A stretch of DNA of 64,000 nucleotides from Ziziphus jujuba (Eukaryota; Streptophyta; Magnoliopsida; Rosales; Rhamnaceae): the NCBI RefSeq assembly GCF_031755915.1, contig NC_083383.1:18465001-18529000 (forward strand), written 5' to 3'. Position numbers and translations under genes: made by a program. The notes below the pieces were generated by a model. That model did no database searches. It saw only the letters and a program-made list of their open reading frames with translations, and was not told where the DNA came from. Below are positions 47,915 through 59,925 of the stretch, piece by piece. Position 1 is the first letter of the stretch. Each line of letters starts with the position of its first letter.

Positions 47915-49025
47915 TGATATGAACCCAGGATGACCTGCTCCTAAACCCGTATTACATTAGCTCAGATCTATTTATGTTCAAGTTCTAATGGTCACCTTGA
48001 CCCCTAACCCACCTGTGATTAGAAACCGTGGTATATAATGAAGACGCCACAATAGGTGATGGAGGTCCTATTGATAAGTCAAACTAAAACACTCACTCTT
48101 TAGTGGTGTTTTAGGTGTTCAAAAGAACAAATAATTTTTTGTATAAAATTCAAGCTTTTTTCGTATTGAAAAATAAGCCTTTAAATAGGCTAAAATTCAC
48201 GAAATAAAACCCTAAAAACAAAGGGAAAATTGGCTATACAAAGTAGTTTCCTATGGTGACCGAAATTCTCACTCTTTTTCTAATCTAATTTGGATTAATT
48301 AATTCCTTTATTTTCAATTAGGAATTAATTAATTTACAATGAAAATAATAAAATAATAACTTTCCTAAACTTATTGTTCCAGAAAATAAGTAAATAAAAG
48401 CTAAAAAGTAATGGTAATTTTCTCAAACAAAAAGTAGAATCAAATTAGGAAACCAAAATACTAGCTTTTTGACTAAGTTGATTTTGACCAATCTTTTGAA
48501 AAATTTGAACTCCAAATCAGCTTCAATATGCTTTTTAGGATGCCAAATAAGCTGAATATGAAGTCCCACATGTTGCCCATGCTTGGAAGAGGAAGAACAA
48601 GCCAACTCAGCAAAATACAGTAAAGCCAGCACAAAATATAGTAAAAAACAGGCCAAATTTGAAGCTGTCCGTACAACCCCTTTTTGAATGCCTTTGAAGC
48701 TGCCTTGACTTGATTCCATATCCTCTTAGAAATATTTATTGAATCCACAAAGAGGTGGAACCATTTCATGCTGCCCGTTGTCCATATTTGCACCAAAACT
48801 GCTATCCGGGTCCGTATCGGCTTCCACCACTTGTATGGTTAGGATAGGTCTTGGCTCTTCGGATATGGAAAAGCCCTTTTGAGTATGAATTATTTCTGGA
48901 TAAAAGCAACAATGTTGTCCTTAAACATATTAACTTAAGCCCTAGTGATCGGCCCGGTCTTCATCTGTATCAGATCGGCACCCCAGTAGGTTGTCGGTTG
49001 AGCAGGTTCGGGCGGAATCACATCA
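47915..49025 (-). repeat. Inverted G1 LTR nested at the primer-binding site
   Basis: A full 1111-bp LTR (TGATATGAACCC...CACATCA) in minus orientation, head-to-head with the 5' LTR. The spacer 47906-47914 (GATACCAAA) is the reverse complement of the first bases of the usual LTR-adjacent PBS region (TTTGGTATC). GTATC lies at 47900-47904 and again at 49026-49030. Confidence 0.9.
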
Positions 49026-49035
49026 GTATCAGAGC
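49026..49035 (+). other. Partial primer-binding site
   Basis: GTATCAGAGC is the tRNA-iMet complement without its first two bases; the inverted LTR abuts it directly. The internal leader continues normally from here to the gag ATG at 50123. Confidence 0.75.
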
Positions 49036-50122
49036 TGAATTTTATTCAGGTTTCATCTATCTTTATTTGCTTTATTTGTTTTTGTGTTAATCTACAATTT
49101 TAGCATTAGGTTATGGTTGCTTCTATCATCATACACATTCTGAATATTTTAAAAAAAAAAATTTCATTCTTAGTTGAATTAGGATTTCCTAGTTTTATTT
49201 TTGCTTCCTAGTTTGTTGGTTGTTTTTCATCATTGTTCTTGTTAATTTTGGTTTTTGTTGATTTTTATTTACTGTTTTATTCTTAAATATTTGCATTCAT
49301 ATATTCAAAAAAAAAAAAAAGAAAAGAAAGAAAAGCCGAACAGATATTAAAAAAAAAAAAATTGCATAGTTTGTATTTTGTTTGGGAGGTCACGGGCTTG
49401 GTGATTATTTGGTGTTGAAATTGCAAATTTTGGTGTTGATTCTTACTACTGCAGTTGTTTTTTGATCTGTGAGTGAAAAAAAAAAGGGAAGAAGAAAAGC
49501 AGAATAAAAAAAAATTTTGGTTTGTTGAAGTTTGATTTGTTTGCTAGGAATTATTGGAGCTGCTGTTTTGTTGATTATTTATTGAATATTTAGAGTTTCT
49601 GGAGAATTATTTTTGTTGAAGGATATTTGAATTTTGGGTATTAAATTATTTGAATTAAAATTAGTTGAAGGATTTGATACAAAACTTGGATTACAAGGAC
49701 AACAACCAACACTATCCTATATTTTTATTCGATTTGATTCTTGTTGGTGTTTGAAATTCTTTTTTCTAAATTTTATTCTTGAATATTTAATCTCTTACCA
49801 TTTCGTCCAGTTCTTGCTAATTCCAAATTTTCCTTATTATTTTGCTTTATTTTGCCTAGAAAGCCGAAAACTAGGTTTTGTTAATTCATTCGGTATTGCT
49901 TTCTTTTTGCTATTGTTTTGTTGATAAGTTTAATTAAAACATACTTGTGATCTAATTGTTGTTTTGTGGGTGTTTTAATTAGAACTTTGAGATAATTCAT
50001 TAAAAGAGGGTAAAACCCGAAACTAGTGCGAAAATACGAGTATCGAGACCTTGATTGAGTGAAACATGTAAGGGAGTGATTTTTTGTGAGAATTTATTTT
50101 AGTTTGCATTATTTATACTAAC

Positions 50123-51300
50123 ATGGCAGATTCAAGGTTGAGGAGAGGAGATCCACCACTGAGAATTAATGAAGAAGAATCCGTAGGATTCCATGGTGAT
50201 TCAGGAGCTACGGGGAGTGGTGAGCAAACGGACATGAGGGCTGTCTTGGAACAATTACAGCAGATGAATGCTCAATTTGACCACATAAATCAAAGGATGG
50301 ATAGAATAGAAACATCTCATAGTGGACCGAATTTAAGGTAAGAATTCCATGCAGGTTAAGGTCAAGGAGGTCGTGGAGGACCTTGAGAGGATATTGAAGA
50401 GGGAAATTTTGGAGATGGTTTTGAGGAAGGAATGGATGAAACATTTGTTGTCCAAGAGAGCCTAGGTCATGGAAGACACAGGAGAAAGGAGGTAGATGAT
50501 AATCTTTTAAATATCAAGGTAAAAATTCCACCTTTCATGGGAAAAAGTGACCCAGAAGCTTACTTGGAATGGAAGAAGCATATGGAGATTATTTTTTATT
50601 GTCACAACTATTCAGAGACCAAAAAAAGTTAAATTGGCAGCAATGGAGTTTGGACATTATGCACTCTAATGGTGGACTAATGAGCAAAACACCTGAAGGA
50701 GAGTAGGTGATGAATTGATTACTATGACAAATGAAAGGAGCCATGAGGAAGCAATTTGTACCGACTCATTATCATAGGTTGTTGTATCAAAGGTTACAAT
50801 CATCACAAGGTAATACGTCCGTAGAGGATTATTACAAAGAGATGGAGATGCTTATGATGAGATTAAGCATGAATAAAGACAAAGAAGCAACCATGGCAAG
50901 ATTTTTGGGTGGTTTGAATAGTGATATAGCCAACCAAGTGGAGCTTCAAAAATATGTAGAATTGGAGGAAATGCTTCATGTGGCCATCAAAATTGAAAAT
51001 CAATTCAAAAGGAGGGAAAACTCATGGTTTGGAAGTGTTTCACCCAGCGGGAGGTCAAATCCAAGTGTTTGGAGAAGCAATCCCACATATGATACAAAGC
51101 CAAAACCGAAGCTAGGTGAAGAGAGCTCCAATCGGCCAAGGAAGGATGTTAAAACCGAATATGTCCAAGCACCAAAGAATGAGGTAAAATCTGATCCTAA
51201 ACCTTCAAGATTTTGAGAAATTATTTGTTTTAAGAATCAAGGACGAGGACACATCGCTAGCTAATGCCCGAATAGAAGAATCATGGTGTTAAAAGGCAAT
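50123..51300 (+). pseudogene. G1 gag pseudogene, plus copy
   Basis: Starts MADSRLRRGDPPLRINEEE. Frames 50123-50341, 50432-50632 and 50731-51216 together cover the N-terminal region, the domain around IPPFMGKSDPEAYLEW, and the retrotransposon-gag core (VEDYYKEMEMLMMR, ATMARFLGGLNSDIANQ). Stops lie at about 50339 and 50355, with a frameshift near 50630. The zinc knuckle at about 51220-51265 has lost its second cysteine (CFKNQGRGHIAS) and a stop replaces the glutamine before its last cysteine. Compare the intact CFKCQGGGHIASQC in the minus copy at 55516-56184. Confidence 0.9.
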
Positions 51301-51333
51301 GGTGAGCTAGAATAAAAAAGTGAAGAAAGTGAG

Positions 51334-51830
51334 GTGAGAAGGGGAGAGAAACCTGAGAGTGTGAGAGAAGTGAGAAAAGCCGAGAGTGAGAGCCAAACCG
51401 AGGGAAATAAAAAAAAAGAAAGAGAAGAGAGGACAAACAAAAATTTTTACTTAAGTTTTGGGGAAGTTGATAAAGCTATCTTGAGTAAGAAACCATTGCT
51501 GGTCATGAATTATAAAGATGCTTATTTAAAAATATTTTTGTTGTATAGAACTTTATCTGCTTTGTTGAGAGCTTTACTTTGTGAAAATTTGAAAATTTGG
51601 AAGAGATTATTTGCTAACTTTAAAAAGTGTAATTTTTGTCATAATGAGCATGTATTTTTAGATTTTTCTATGTTAGTGTTTGACCTAGGAGATTGAATTT
51701 AGTTGCACTTAAGAAAGGAAAGTTTTTCGAAGCAACAAAAGTCAAAGCTTATGCTTCGAGGGGATGGACTAAATTACCTCCTTTAACTTACTAGGTAAGT
51801 ACAATGTTAGTGCCATATTTAATGTTGCTA
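51334..51830 (+). pseudogene. Scrambled G1 pol remnant (linker, integrase piece, RT piece, integrase C-terminus)
   Basis: One frame (51334-51696) joins four pieces. A charged linker ends FYLSFGEVDKAILSKKPLLV, normally found between protease and RT. RTLSALLRALL..NLKIW follows, normally in integrase. LFANFKKCNFCHNEHVFL comes next, normally in RT, upstream of integrase. Last is the integrase C-terminus (VFDLGD, then LHLRKE). The order is therefore non-linear relative to the G1 pol copy at 36078-39347. The minus-strand element at 53936-54664 has the same two inner junctions. Confidence 0.85.
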
Positions 51831-51883
51831 AATTACCTCCTTTTTCTATAGGTGATGATGTTGATTTGAGGACAAATCCTTTT

Positions 51884-51897
51884 CAAGAGGAGGGGAA
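51884..51897 (+). other. Polypurine tract of the non-autonomous G1 element
   Basis: CAAGAGGAGGGGAA immediately before the 3' LTR start at 51898. Confidence 0.85.
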
Positions 51898-53029
51898 TGA
51901 TGCAAATTCGTCCATGCATGCACAACCGATAACCTACTGGGTTGCTGACCCGATACGGATGAAGACCAAGCCGATCACTAGGGCTCAAGCTAAGAGGTTT
52001 AGGGACAAATTGGCTGCCTTTATCGATGGGGTAATTCATTCTTATGGGCACTTGTCCATACACGAAGATTCAAGACCTGTTTTGGGCATACAAGTGGTGG
52101 AAGCTGATATGGACCCGAGTAGCAGTTTTGGTGCATTTACGGAGTCCGGGCAGCAAGAAATGGTTCCAACTCTTTATAGATTCAATAAATATCACTAAGA
52201 GGTCATGGAAACAAGTCAAGGCAGAAGTAAAACCAACTTGTACGGACATGTACGGACAGCTTCAAAATTTGGCTGAAAATTGTTGTATTACTTGTTGGCT
52301 ATACTGTATTTTGCTGAGTTGGATTTTTCTCTTTCTTCCAAGCAAGGAAAACGTGTGGGACTCCATAATCAGCTTATTTGGCATCCTAAAAAGCATATTG
52401 AAACCTTTTTGGGGCTCAAATTGGTCAAAGATTGGTCAAAGTCAACTTAGTCAAAAAGCTAGTATTTTAGTTTCCTAATTTGATTCTACTTTTTGTTTTA
52501 GGAAATTAACATTACTTTTTGGATTTTATTTATTTATTTGCTGGAAAACTAATTTTAGGAAATTTATTATTTTAATATTTTCATTGTAAATTAATTAATT
52601 CCTAATTCAAAAATAGAAGAATTAATTAATCCAAATTAGATTAAGAACGGAGGAGACTTTCGACCATATTAGGATTCTTCATTGCATGGCCAGTTTCTCC
52701 TTTTTGTTTTAGGGTTTTATTTTGTTTTCTCTTAGCCTATAAAATGGCTTTTTTTTTAGGAAGAACACACCATTAATAATATTCAGAATTTATTTTATAA
52801 GATTGAATTTCTTTTTGTTCTTTTGAACACCTAAAATACCATTAGAGAGTGAGTGTTTTAATTTGACTTATTAATAGGACTTCCATCACCTATTGTGGTG
52901 TCTTCATTATATACCAAGGTTTCTAATCATAGGTTAATTAGGGGTCAAGGTGACTATTAGAATTTGAACATAATTAGATCCGACTAATATAATACGGGTT
53001 TAGGAGCAGGTCATCCTAAATTCGTATTA
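51898..53029 (+). repeat. 3' LTR of the non-autonomous G1 element
   Basis: 1132 bp, TGATGCAAATTCG...TCGTATTA. The terminal CA of the family is changed to TA. It lacks the 200-bp insertion seen in the 5' LTR. Confidence 0.9.
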
Positions 53030-53885
53030 CCTTTCATACATTAAGGGTCATAAGGTGGGTGTATTCTACGATTTACGATTCGGTATATCGTATGGTACAT
53101 TGTATATGTTTAGAGTATATTGCTGGCTTTCCAATTTTGTGGTTATTACTACACTTTCATAATTATTTTGTGAAATTGTGATTATAATATTTTACGCTAA
53201 ATATTTACATCTTGATTAAAACATTTTCCAACATTATAATGATCATTCACTTTATACCTTTTTGAGCATCGGTTTTATGATATTGAATTGGGGCATAAGT
53301 TTGGTTTTTGTGAAATAATTTTAAAAAAGGGAACCTTTCAAAAGAGTGGAATGCGAGGTCTTAATCGGAAGTTTTACAAAAATAAATTTTTTACTTTCTT
53401 ATTTATTCTATGTCACTTACTGAAATTTCTTTATCTCACGTTTTATTTGTTTTAAATTCCTCCCCCTAAGTCCAGGTAGTTAGTGGTAGTCTACCTCGCG
53501 TACCATTTGTCACTTCTTTCTTTATTTATCCTTATTTTTCTAGACTTATTTATTATTTATTTGTTATTCTAAATCTTACAAATACTCTTAGAATATTCTG
53601 GTCTAAATATTGGATATAGTGTAGTCCATATTATATATATATATATATATATATATGTAGTTATCGCCTATAGTACGATAGGCTGGTTGGAGACCATAGA
53701 TGTGGACTTTTATGTTGTTGTGGTTTTATATTTATATATTGAGGTATTATTGATAATGCTGGTGTTCGTTTGTCCACGTTTTAGGTGATGGACCATTGAA
53801 TATCCTCTAAGTAGTACTCAGTGGAACTTCACTCGGCGGGACCACTCGAGAGATCCTGAGAGGGTTCCCAGGTTGGGTCCTGTCA
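53030..53885 (+). repeat. 3' LTR of the G2 element, second part
   Basis: Continuation of the LTR interrupted at 46589. It contains a TA run at about 53631-53656 and ends CTCGAGAGATCC..GGTTGGGTCCTGTCA. The terminal motif matches in reverse the LTR start at 5627. No primer-binding site follows, which supports its being the outer end of a 3' LTR. Confidence 0.7.
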
Positions 53886-53935
53886 GAATGGCAAATGAAA
53901 GGTTAAAACCCAAAAACCTAACTTTTCAACTCTAC

Positions 53936-54664
53936 TTAGATTGCACACAAAGCTAAATTTAATTTTGTTTGTACTTGATGTTGTTTTTCAAAAGAAAGAG
54001 GGTTGAAAAGCGCGGTTAAATTTGGAAGGAACCTAATGCGTGAAAAAAAAAATTTCATACAATAGGCAGTGCTTTTTTGGCTTACTAGAAATACATGCTC
54101 ATTATGGTAAAAATTACACTTTTTAAAGTTAGCAAACAATATTTCCCAAATTTTGAAATTCCCACTAAGTAAAGCTCTCAACAATGCAGATAAAGTTCTA
54201 TGCAATAAAGACATCTTTAAATAAGTATCTTTAAAGTTCATGGTCAATAATGATTTCTTATTCATAATTACTTTATTAACATCACCAAAGCTAAGATAAA
54301 AATTTATATTTTTCCATTCTTGTCTTCCTTTTCCTTTCCCACTCACGACCATCTCACCTTCCTCACTCTCGGCTTTTGCACCAAATTTCTCACTCTTGGT
54401 TTTAATAAAATTTTTCCACACAACCTGAGTATTAGAAGACTTACCTCGGACAGCAAGCTCACCTTTTCCCTCTTGATTGGATGGTAGTCCAATTGGAATT
54501 TCATTTGGGAAGACATCTCCAAATTCTTTCAAAAGAGAAATCATTGAACTTGGCAATTCAAGTTCTTCAAAGTTAGTTTGATCATTAAAATAATTTTCTT
54601 TATAAATGATGACCAGCAAAGGTTTCGTACACTCAATAACCTTATTAATATCCCCTAAACTCAA
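53936..54664 (-). pseudogene. Scrambled G1 pol remnant, minus copy
   Basis: A 242-codon frame. It opens with the protease-RT linker (SLGDINKVIECTKPLL) and the start of the RT region (FGDVFPNEIPIGLPS), then falls back into linker (GELAVRGKSS, NFYLSFGDVNKVIMNKK). RTLSALLRALL..NFKIW follows, then LFANFKKCNFYHNEHVFL. Linker sequence is therefore present twice, and integrase and RT pieces are joined exactly as at 51334-51696. After HVFL the two copies diverge. Confidence 0.85.
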
Positions 54665-54694
54665 ATAAAAGTTGCTACTTAACCTTTCTTTTCT

Positions 54695-55522
54695 TTATTT
54701 TTCGTTTTTCCCCTTGGATTGGCGCAAACCTTCAGATTTCTCTTCCTTCTCCAAGCTCTCGGGTTTTCCACTTTCTTCCCCCTCTCTTTCAGCTTTTCCT
54801 TGATCTTTCCACTCAATATGAGTCTTAGAAACCTTACCTTGATCAGCAACCTCATTCTTACCTTCTTGAAAGGATGGTGAAGCTGTTGGTGCCATACTTG
54901 CTTTTTCCTTAAGCTTTTTGGCTTCTCTCCTTTGTTGCATTTGTAATTGGTCTTTGTAAACCTCTTTAGGAGATAATGGTTCCAGCTTGACCTTCTTCCC
55001 TTTAAACCTGAAAACAATACTATTTTCTCGACCAAAATGAGTAGCATCTTTATCAAATTGCCATGGTCTACCTAATAGTATATGTCCAGCAATCATGGGT
55101 ATAATATCACATAAAACTACATCCTCATATCTACCTATATTAAATTTTACTTTGGCTTGTTTATTCACTTTTATTTCACCACCATCATTAAGCCATTGTA
55201 ATCTATAAGGTTCTGGATGTTTAATAGTTACTAAGCCTAATTTATCAACTACAATGTTACTAATTACATTTGTACAACTTCCACTATCAATAATCATACT
55301 ACAAATCTTACCTTCAATTTCACATCGGGTGTGGAAGATGTTCTCTCTTTGAATTTCATCCTCATCTTTGTATGCAGCAAGTACTCTCCTTGAAAGCAAG
55401 TTTAATTCAGCATTGGATGCTTTCAAGGTTTCGGGTTCATCCTCCAAGTCCTCCCCCTCTTGCTTGGCTTCATCCTCACTTTCTTCACTTTTCGGTTCTA
55501 GCTTGTCATTGCCCTTTAACAC
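54695..55522 (-). pseudogene. G1 retroviral-type aspartic protease region
   Basis: A 275-codon frame beginning in an acidic linker (SEESEDEAKQEGEDLEDEPE). The protease fold follows from about residue 60: ENIFHTRCEIEGKICSMIID, then SGSCTNVIS (active-site D-S-G from about residue 79), then IIPMIAGHILLGRPWQFDKD. The C-terminal half is a charged linker (KLKEKASMAPT, KAEREGEESGKPES). The catalytic DSG is intact. A frameshift and stops at its end separate it from the pol remnant. Confidence 0.85.
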
Positions 55523-56682
55523 ATGATTCTTCTATTTGGGCATTGGCTAGCGATGTGTCCTCCTCCCTGGCACTTAAAACACACAACATCATGAGTTCTA
55601 GAAGGTTTAGGATCTAATTTTACCTCATTCTTTGGTGCTTGGACAGATTTGGTTCTAGTCTCCTTCCTTGGCAAGTTTGAACTTTCTTCTTTGACTTTCG
55701 GCTTTAGCTTGCTTTCATAGATGGGATTGTTCCTCCAGCCACTTGAATTGGACCTTCCAGTGTTGGAAACACCTTCAAACCATGATCTTACACCCCTCCT
55801 CTTGAATTGATGCTCTAATTTAATAGCCACATGCAGCATCTCCTCCAATTCCACATATTGTTGCAATTCTAGTTGATTGGCTATTTCACGATTCAAATCA
55901 CCAAGAAACCTTGCCATGGTTGCTTCCCTATCTTCATTCAAGTTCAATCTCATCATAAGCATCTCCATCTCCTTGTAATAATCCTCCACGGATCCATGTC
56001 CTTGAGATAAAGATTGAAGTCTTTGATGCAGTAACCTATGATAGTGTGATGGTAGGAATCGCTTCCGCATGGCTCCTTTCATTTGTCGCCATGTAGTAAT
56101 CAAGTCATCACCAACTCTCCTTCGAGTGTTTTGCTCATTGGTCCACCATTGGAGTGCATAATGGCCAAACTCCATTGCTGCCAAATTTCACCTTCTTAGC
56201 CTCCGAATAATTATGGCGGTCAAATATCATCTCCATTTTTTCTTCCCACTCCAAATATGCTTCGGGGTCACTTTTTCCCATGAATGGTGGGATGTTGATC
56301 TTGATATTGCTAAGATTGTCATCTGTTTCTTCCATCCTATATCTTCCATGGCCAGCTCTATCTTGGACAGCAAAAGTTTTGTTCATACCTTCCTCAAAGT
56401 CTCCACCGAATGGCTCCTCATTAAATTCCTCTCTCGGTCTCGTCCTCTATGGAATTCTTGCCTATTTCTTGTGTTCGGAATTCCTTGGGAAACTTCCAGC
56501 CTTCCCATCCTTTGATTCACATGCTCAACTTGAGCACTAACCCGCTGTATTGACTCCAAAACAGCTCTCATGTCCACTTGATCTCCACTCCCGGTAGCTC
56601 GGGCATCGCCATGGAATGCTACGGACTCTTCCTCATTGATCCTCAAGGGTGGATCTCCTCTTCTTATTCTAGAATCTGCCAT
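55516..56682 (-). pseudogene. G1 gag, minus copy, the best preserved in the window
   Basis: Starts at 56682 (MADSRIRRGDPPLRINEEE; an upstream in-frame ATG at 56700 is less likely because the other copies start at MAD). Frames 56682-56383, 56386-56135 and 56184-55516 are separated by two small frameshifts. The gag core contains WRQMKGAMRKRFLPSHYHR, VEDYYKEMEMLMMRLNLNED and ATMARFLGDLNREIANQ. The zinc knuckle CFKCQGGGHIASQC is complete. The plus-strand frames at 55372, 56213, 56280 and 56636 are shadows. Confidence 0.92.
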
Positions 56683-57823
56683 GTTAGTAAAATACTGCAA
56701 AAATAAAATAAATCCTCACAATATTCACTCCCTCACGTGTTTCACTCAAACAAGGTCTCGACACTCGTGCTTGCACACTAGTTTCGGCTTTTACCCTCTT
56801 TTAAGCTCACACACTCTTGCCTTTTTCCACTCAATGAATTATCTCAAAGTTCTAATTAAAACACCCACAAAACAGCAATTAGATCACTAGTATGTTTTAA
56901 TTAAACTTATCAACAAAGCAGTAGCAAAAAGTAGGCAATACCGAAAGAATCCAACAAATCCTAATTTTTCGGCTTTCTAGACAAGAAAACACAAAATAAT
57001 GGGAAAACGTTGGAATTTTTGAAAACTGCACCAGATGGTAGTAGATTATGAGTTCAAGAATAAAATTCTAGAAAAAGAAATTCAAATACGAACAAGAATC
57101 AAAGAGAACAAAATTATAGAAAAGTGTTGGTTGTTGTTCTTGTAATTCAAGTTTTGTATCAATTCCTTTATCTAATTTTAATCCAAAAAATTTGAGCACC
57201 CAAAATCCAAATATCCAGCAGGAAAAATAATTTCCCAGAAACTCAAATAAATAATCAAAAAAACCCAGCAGCTCCAACAAATTTCCAGCAAACAATTCAA
57301 ACTCCAACAAACCGAAATATTTTTCTTTTTTTTTTTTTTATTCGACTTTACCTCTTCTCTTTTCTTTTTTTTTTTTTTTTTGTTTCACTCACAGAACATA
57401 AACAACTGCAGTAGCAAGAATAATTACCAAAATTGCAATTCAAACTCCAAAACAAACACCAAACTCGTGACCTCCAAATAAACACAAATATGCAGTTTTT
57501 TTTTTTTTTAATGTTGCCGCAAACTCTTTTTTTTTTTTTTTTTGTGAATATATGAATGCAAATATTTAAGACTAAAACAGCAAAGAAAAATTAACATAAA
57601 CCAAATTAACAAGAACAATGATAAAAGACAACCAACAAACTAGGAAACAAAAATACGATAAAACTAGGAAATCCTAATTCAACTAGGAATGAATTTTTTT
57701 TTTTTTTTTTAAAGATGCTGAATGTGTATAGGATGGATGCAACCTTAACCTAATGCTAAAATTGCAGAATAACACAAAAACAAATAAAGCAAATAAAGAT
57801 AGATCAAACCTGAACAAAACTTA
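56683..57823 (-). other. Untranslated leader of the minus G1 element
   Basis: Corresponds to 49036-50122 of the plus copy. Contains several long T-runs on the plus strand (57320, 57365, 57500, 57528, 57695). The frame 57068-57310 is not conserved. Confidence 0.6.
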
Positions 57824-57835
57824 GCTCTGATACCA
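57824..57835 (-). other. Primer-binding site of the minus G1 element
   Basis: The minus strand reads TGGTATCAGAGC, an exact tRNA-iMet complement, two bases from the LTR end. Confidence 0.9.
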
Positions 57836-57837
57836 AA

Positions 57838-58973
57838 TGATACGAACCTAGGACGACCTGATCCTAAACCCGTATTATATTAGCCCGGATCTTAATTAAG
57901 TTCAAGTTCTAATGGAATTGACCTCAACCCCTAACCAACCTGTGGTTAGAAACCTTGGTATAATGTAGACGCCACAATAAGGGATGGAAAACCTATTGAT
58001 AAGTCAAGCTAAAACAACCAATTCTCCAATGGTGTTTTAGGTGTTCTCAAAGAACAAAGAGATAATTAATCTCACAAGTATTTTCTCAATCAAATCAAAG
58101 CTGTATTCTTATTGAAAAATAAGCCTTTAAATAGGCTACAAAGCCACGAAATAAAACCCTAAAAATAAAGAAAAATCAGCCACCACACATAAAGAAACCT
58201 AGTTGGCTGAAACTATACTTCCTTTCCTAATCTAAGTTTGATTAATTAATTCCTTTATATTAAATTAGGAATTAATTAATTTACAATGGAAAGAATAAAA
58301 TAAAAACCTTCCTAAAGTTATTTTTCCAGAAAATAAATAAATAAAAGACAAAAAGTAATGGTAGTTTCCTAAAACAAAAAGTAAAAACAAATTAGGAAAC
58401 TAAAAATGCTAGCCTTTTTTATCAAGTTGAGTTTGATCAATCTTTGACCTCTTTGAGCTTCAAATCAGCTTCTAGATTCTTTTTAGGATGCCAAATAAGC
58501 TGAATATGAAATCCCACACGTTGCCCATGCTTGGAAAAATAAGAAAGGGCTAATACAGTAAAATACAGTAAAGCCAGCAAGCAATACAGCAAATTCGGCC
58601 AAATTGTTGAAGCTGTCCGTACAAGCCCTTTTTGATTGCATTTGAGGCTGCTTTAACTTGATTCTATGACCTCTTAGGCATATGTATTGAACCCATAAAG
58701 AATTGGAACCATTTCATGCTTCCCGAACTCCAAAAATGTACCAAAACCGTCACCCGGGTCCGTATCGGCTTCCACCACTTGGATGCTTAGAATAGGCTTT
58801 GTATCTTCAAGTATGGACAAGCTCTGTTGAGATTGATTACCCCTTGTATAAATACTCCCAGGTTGTTCTTAAATCTCTTAATATGAGCTCTTGTGATTGG
58901 CCTAGTCTTCATCCGTGTCGAGTCAGCACCACAACGGGTTATCGGTTGAGCGGGCTCAGGCGGAATCACATCA
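57838..58973 (-). repeat. 5' LTR of the minus G1 element
   Basis: 1136 bp, reading on the minus strand TGATGTGATTCCGCC...TCGTATCA. The right flank 58974-58978 (AAAAT) would be one copy of its target duplication; the other copy is not identifiable. Confidence 0.92.
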
Positions 58974-59878
58974 AAAATTCCAATTTTGTCAAAGTTTAAA
59001 CAACATAGTAAGCAAAAAAATAATAAGAAAAGGGCAAAGCCGACACTCTTAAGGTTAAAAATATCGGCTCTACCCTTCTTAATTTAAAGGTAAAAAACAT
59101 TTCGATCTTTTACGTGGAGTTGCTAATTAGTATGCATGAATGAGTACCAAGATATTGAAGCATTATATTTAACTTTTTAAATTCAACATTGAAGCAATAT
59201 ACATATATTAAATCAATATGTAGCTTTTAGACAATCAATTTTGGCAAAATATAAACATCGTACGAATAAAAAATATTTAAAAATATCAAAGCTGAAGCTT
59301 TTAGGGGTAAAAGCATCGGCTTTGGCTTAAACTTATATTTTTTTATTTTTTCTTAATATTGCTTAAAAACTGTCTTTTAATTCTTTTACATGTTGTTTGC
59401 TTTTAAAAAGTCCAATTTTGAAAAAAAAGAATAAACAACATAGTAAGCATTAAAAAAAAAAAAAAGGCAAAGTCGACACTTTTGAGGTTAAAAACATTGG
59501 CTTTGCCCTTCTTAATTCAAAAAAATAAACAAAAAACATTTCGGTATTTTACTTGGAGTTGCTAATTAGTATGCTTAAATGAGTACCAAGATATTTAAGC
59601 ATTATATTCAACTTTGTAAATGTACCATTGAATCAATATACATTGCAACATTAAACATACATTGAATAATCTAGCTTTTAAACAATCAATTTTGATTAAA
59701 TTTAAACACCATATAAATAAAAAAAATTAAAAAAATCAAAGCATTAAATGCGTCAGCTTTATCTAAAAATTTTATTTTTTAATTTTTTCTTAGTGTTGCT
59801 TAAAAACTATCTTTTAATTCTTTTGCATGTTGTTACTTTTAAAAAATCCAATTTTGACAAAGCTTAAACAACATAGTA

Positions 59879-59925
<47 letters not shown>

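Larger units (their letters stand above)
46590..53029 (+). mobile_element. Non-autonomous G1 gypsy element, ~6.4 kb, with a nested inverted LTR
   Basis: Bounded by a plus-oriented 5' LTR (46590-47905) and 3' LTR (51898-53029), with internal region 49026-51897. It is inserted in a G2 LTR. The flanking pentamers GCTTT (46585-46589) and CCTTT (53030-53034) differ at one base, consistent with a target duplication that has since mutated. It encodes a broken gag and a scrambled short pol remnant; there is no usable protease, RT, RNase H or integrase. A G1 LTR in the opposite orientation (47915-49025) lies between the 5' LTR and the internal region. Confidence 0.88.
53886..58973 (-). mobile_element. 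G1 gag-protease element, minus orientation, truncated at its 3' end
   Basis: Its 5' LTR is 57838-58973, followed on the minus strand by a primer-binding site, leader, gag and protease, and then a scrambled pol remnant. It ends at the G2 LTR boundary (53885) without a polypurine tract or 3' LTR, as expected if the G2 element inserted into it. The leftover 53886-53990 has no recognisable origin. RT, RNase H and a usable integrase are absent. Confidence 0.85.
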
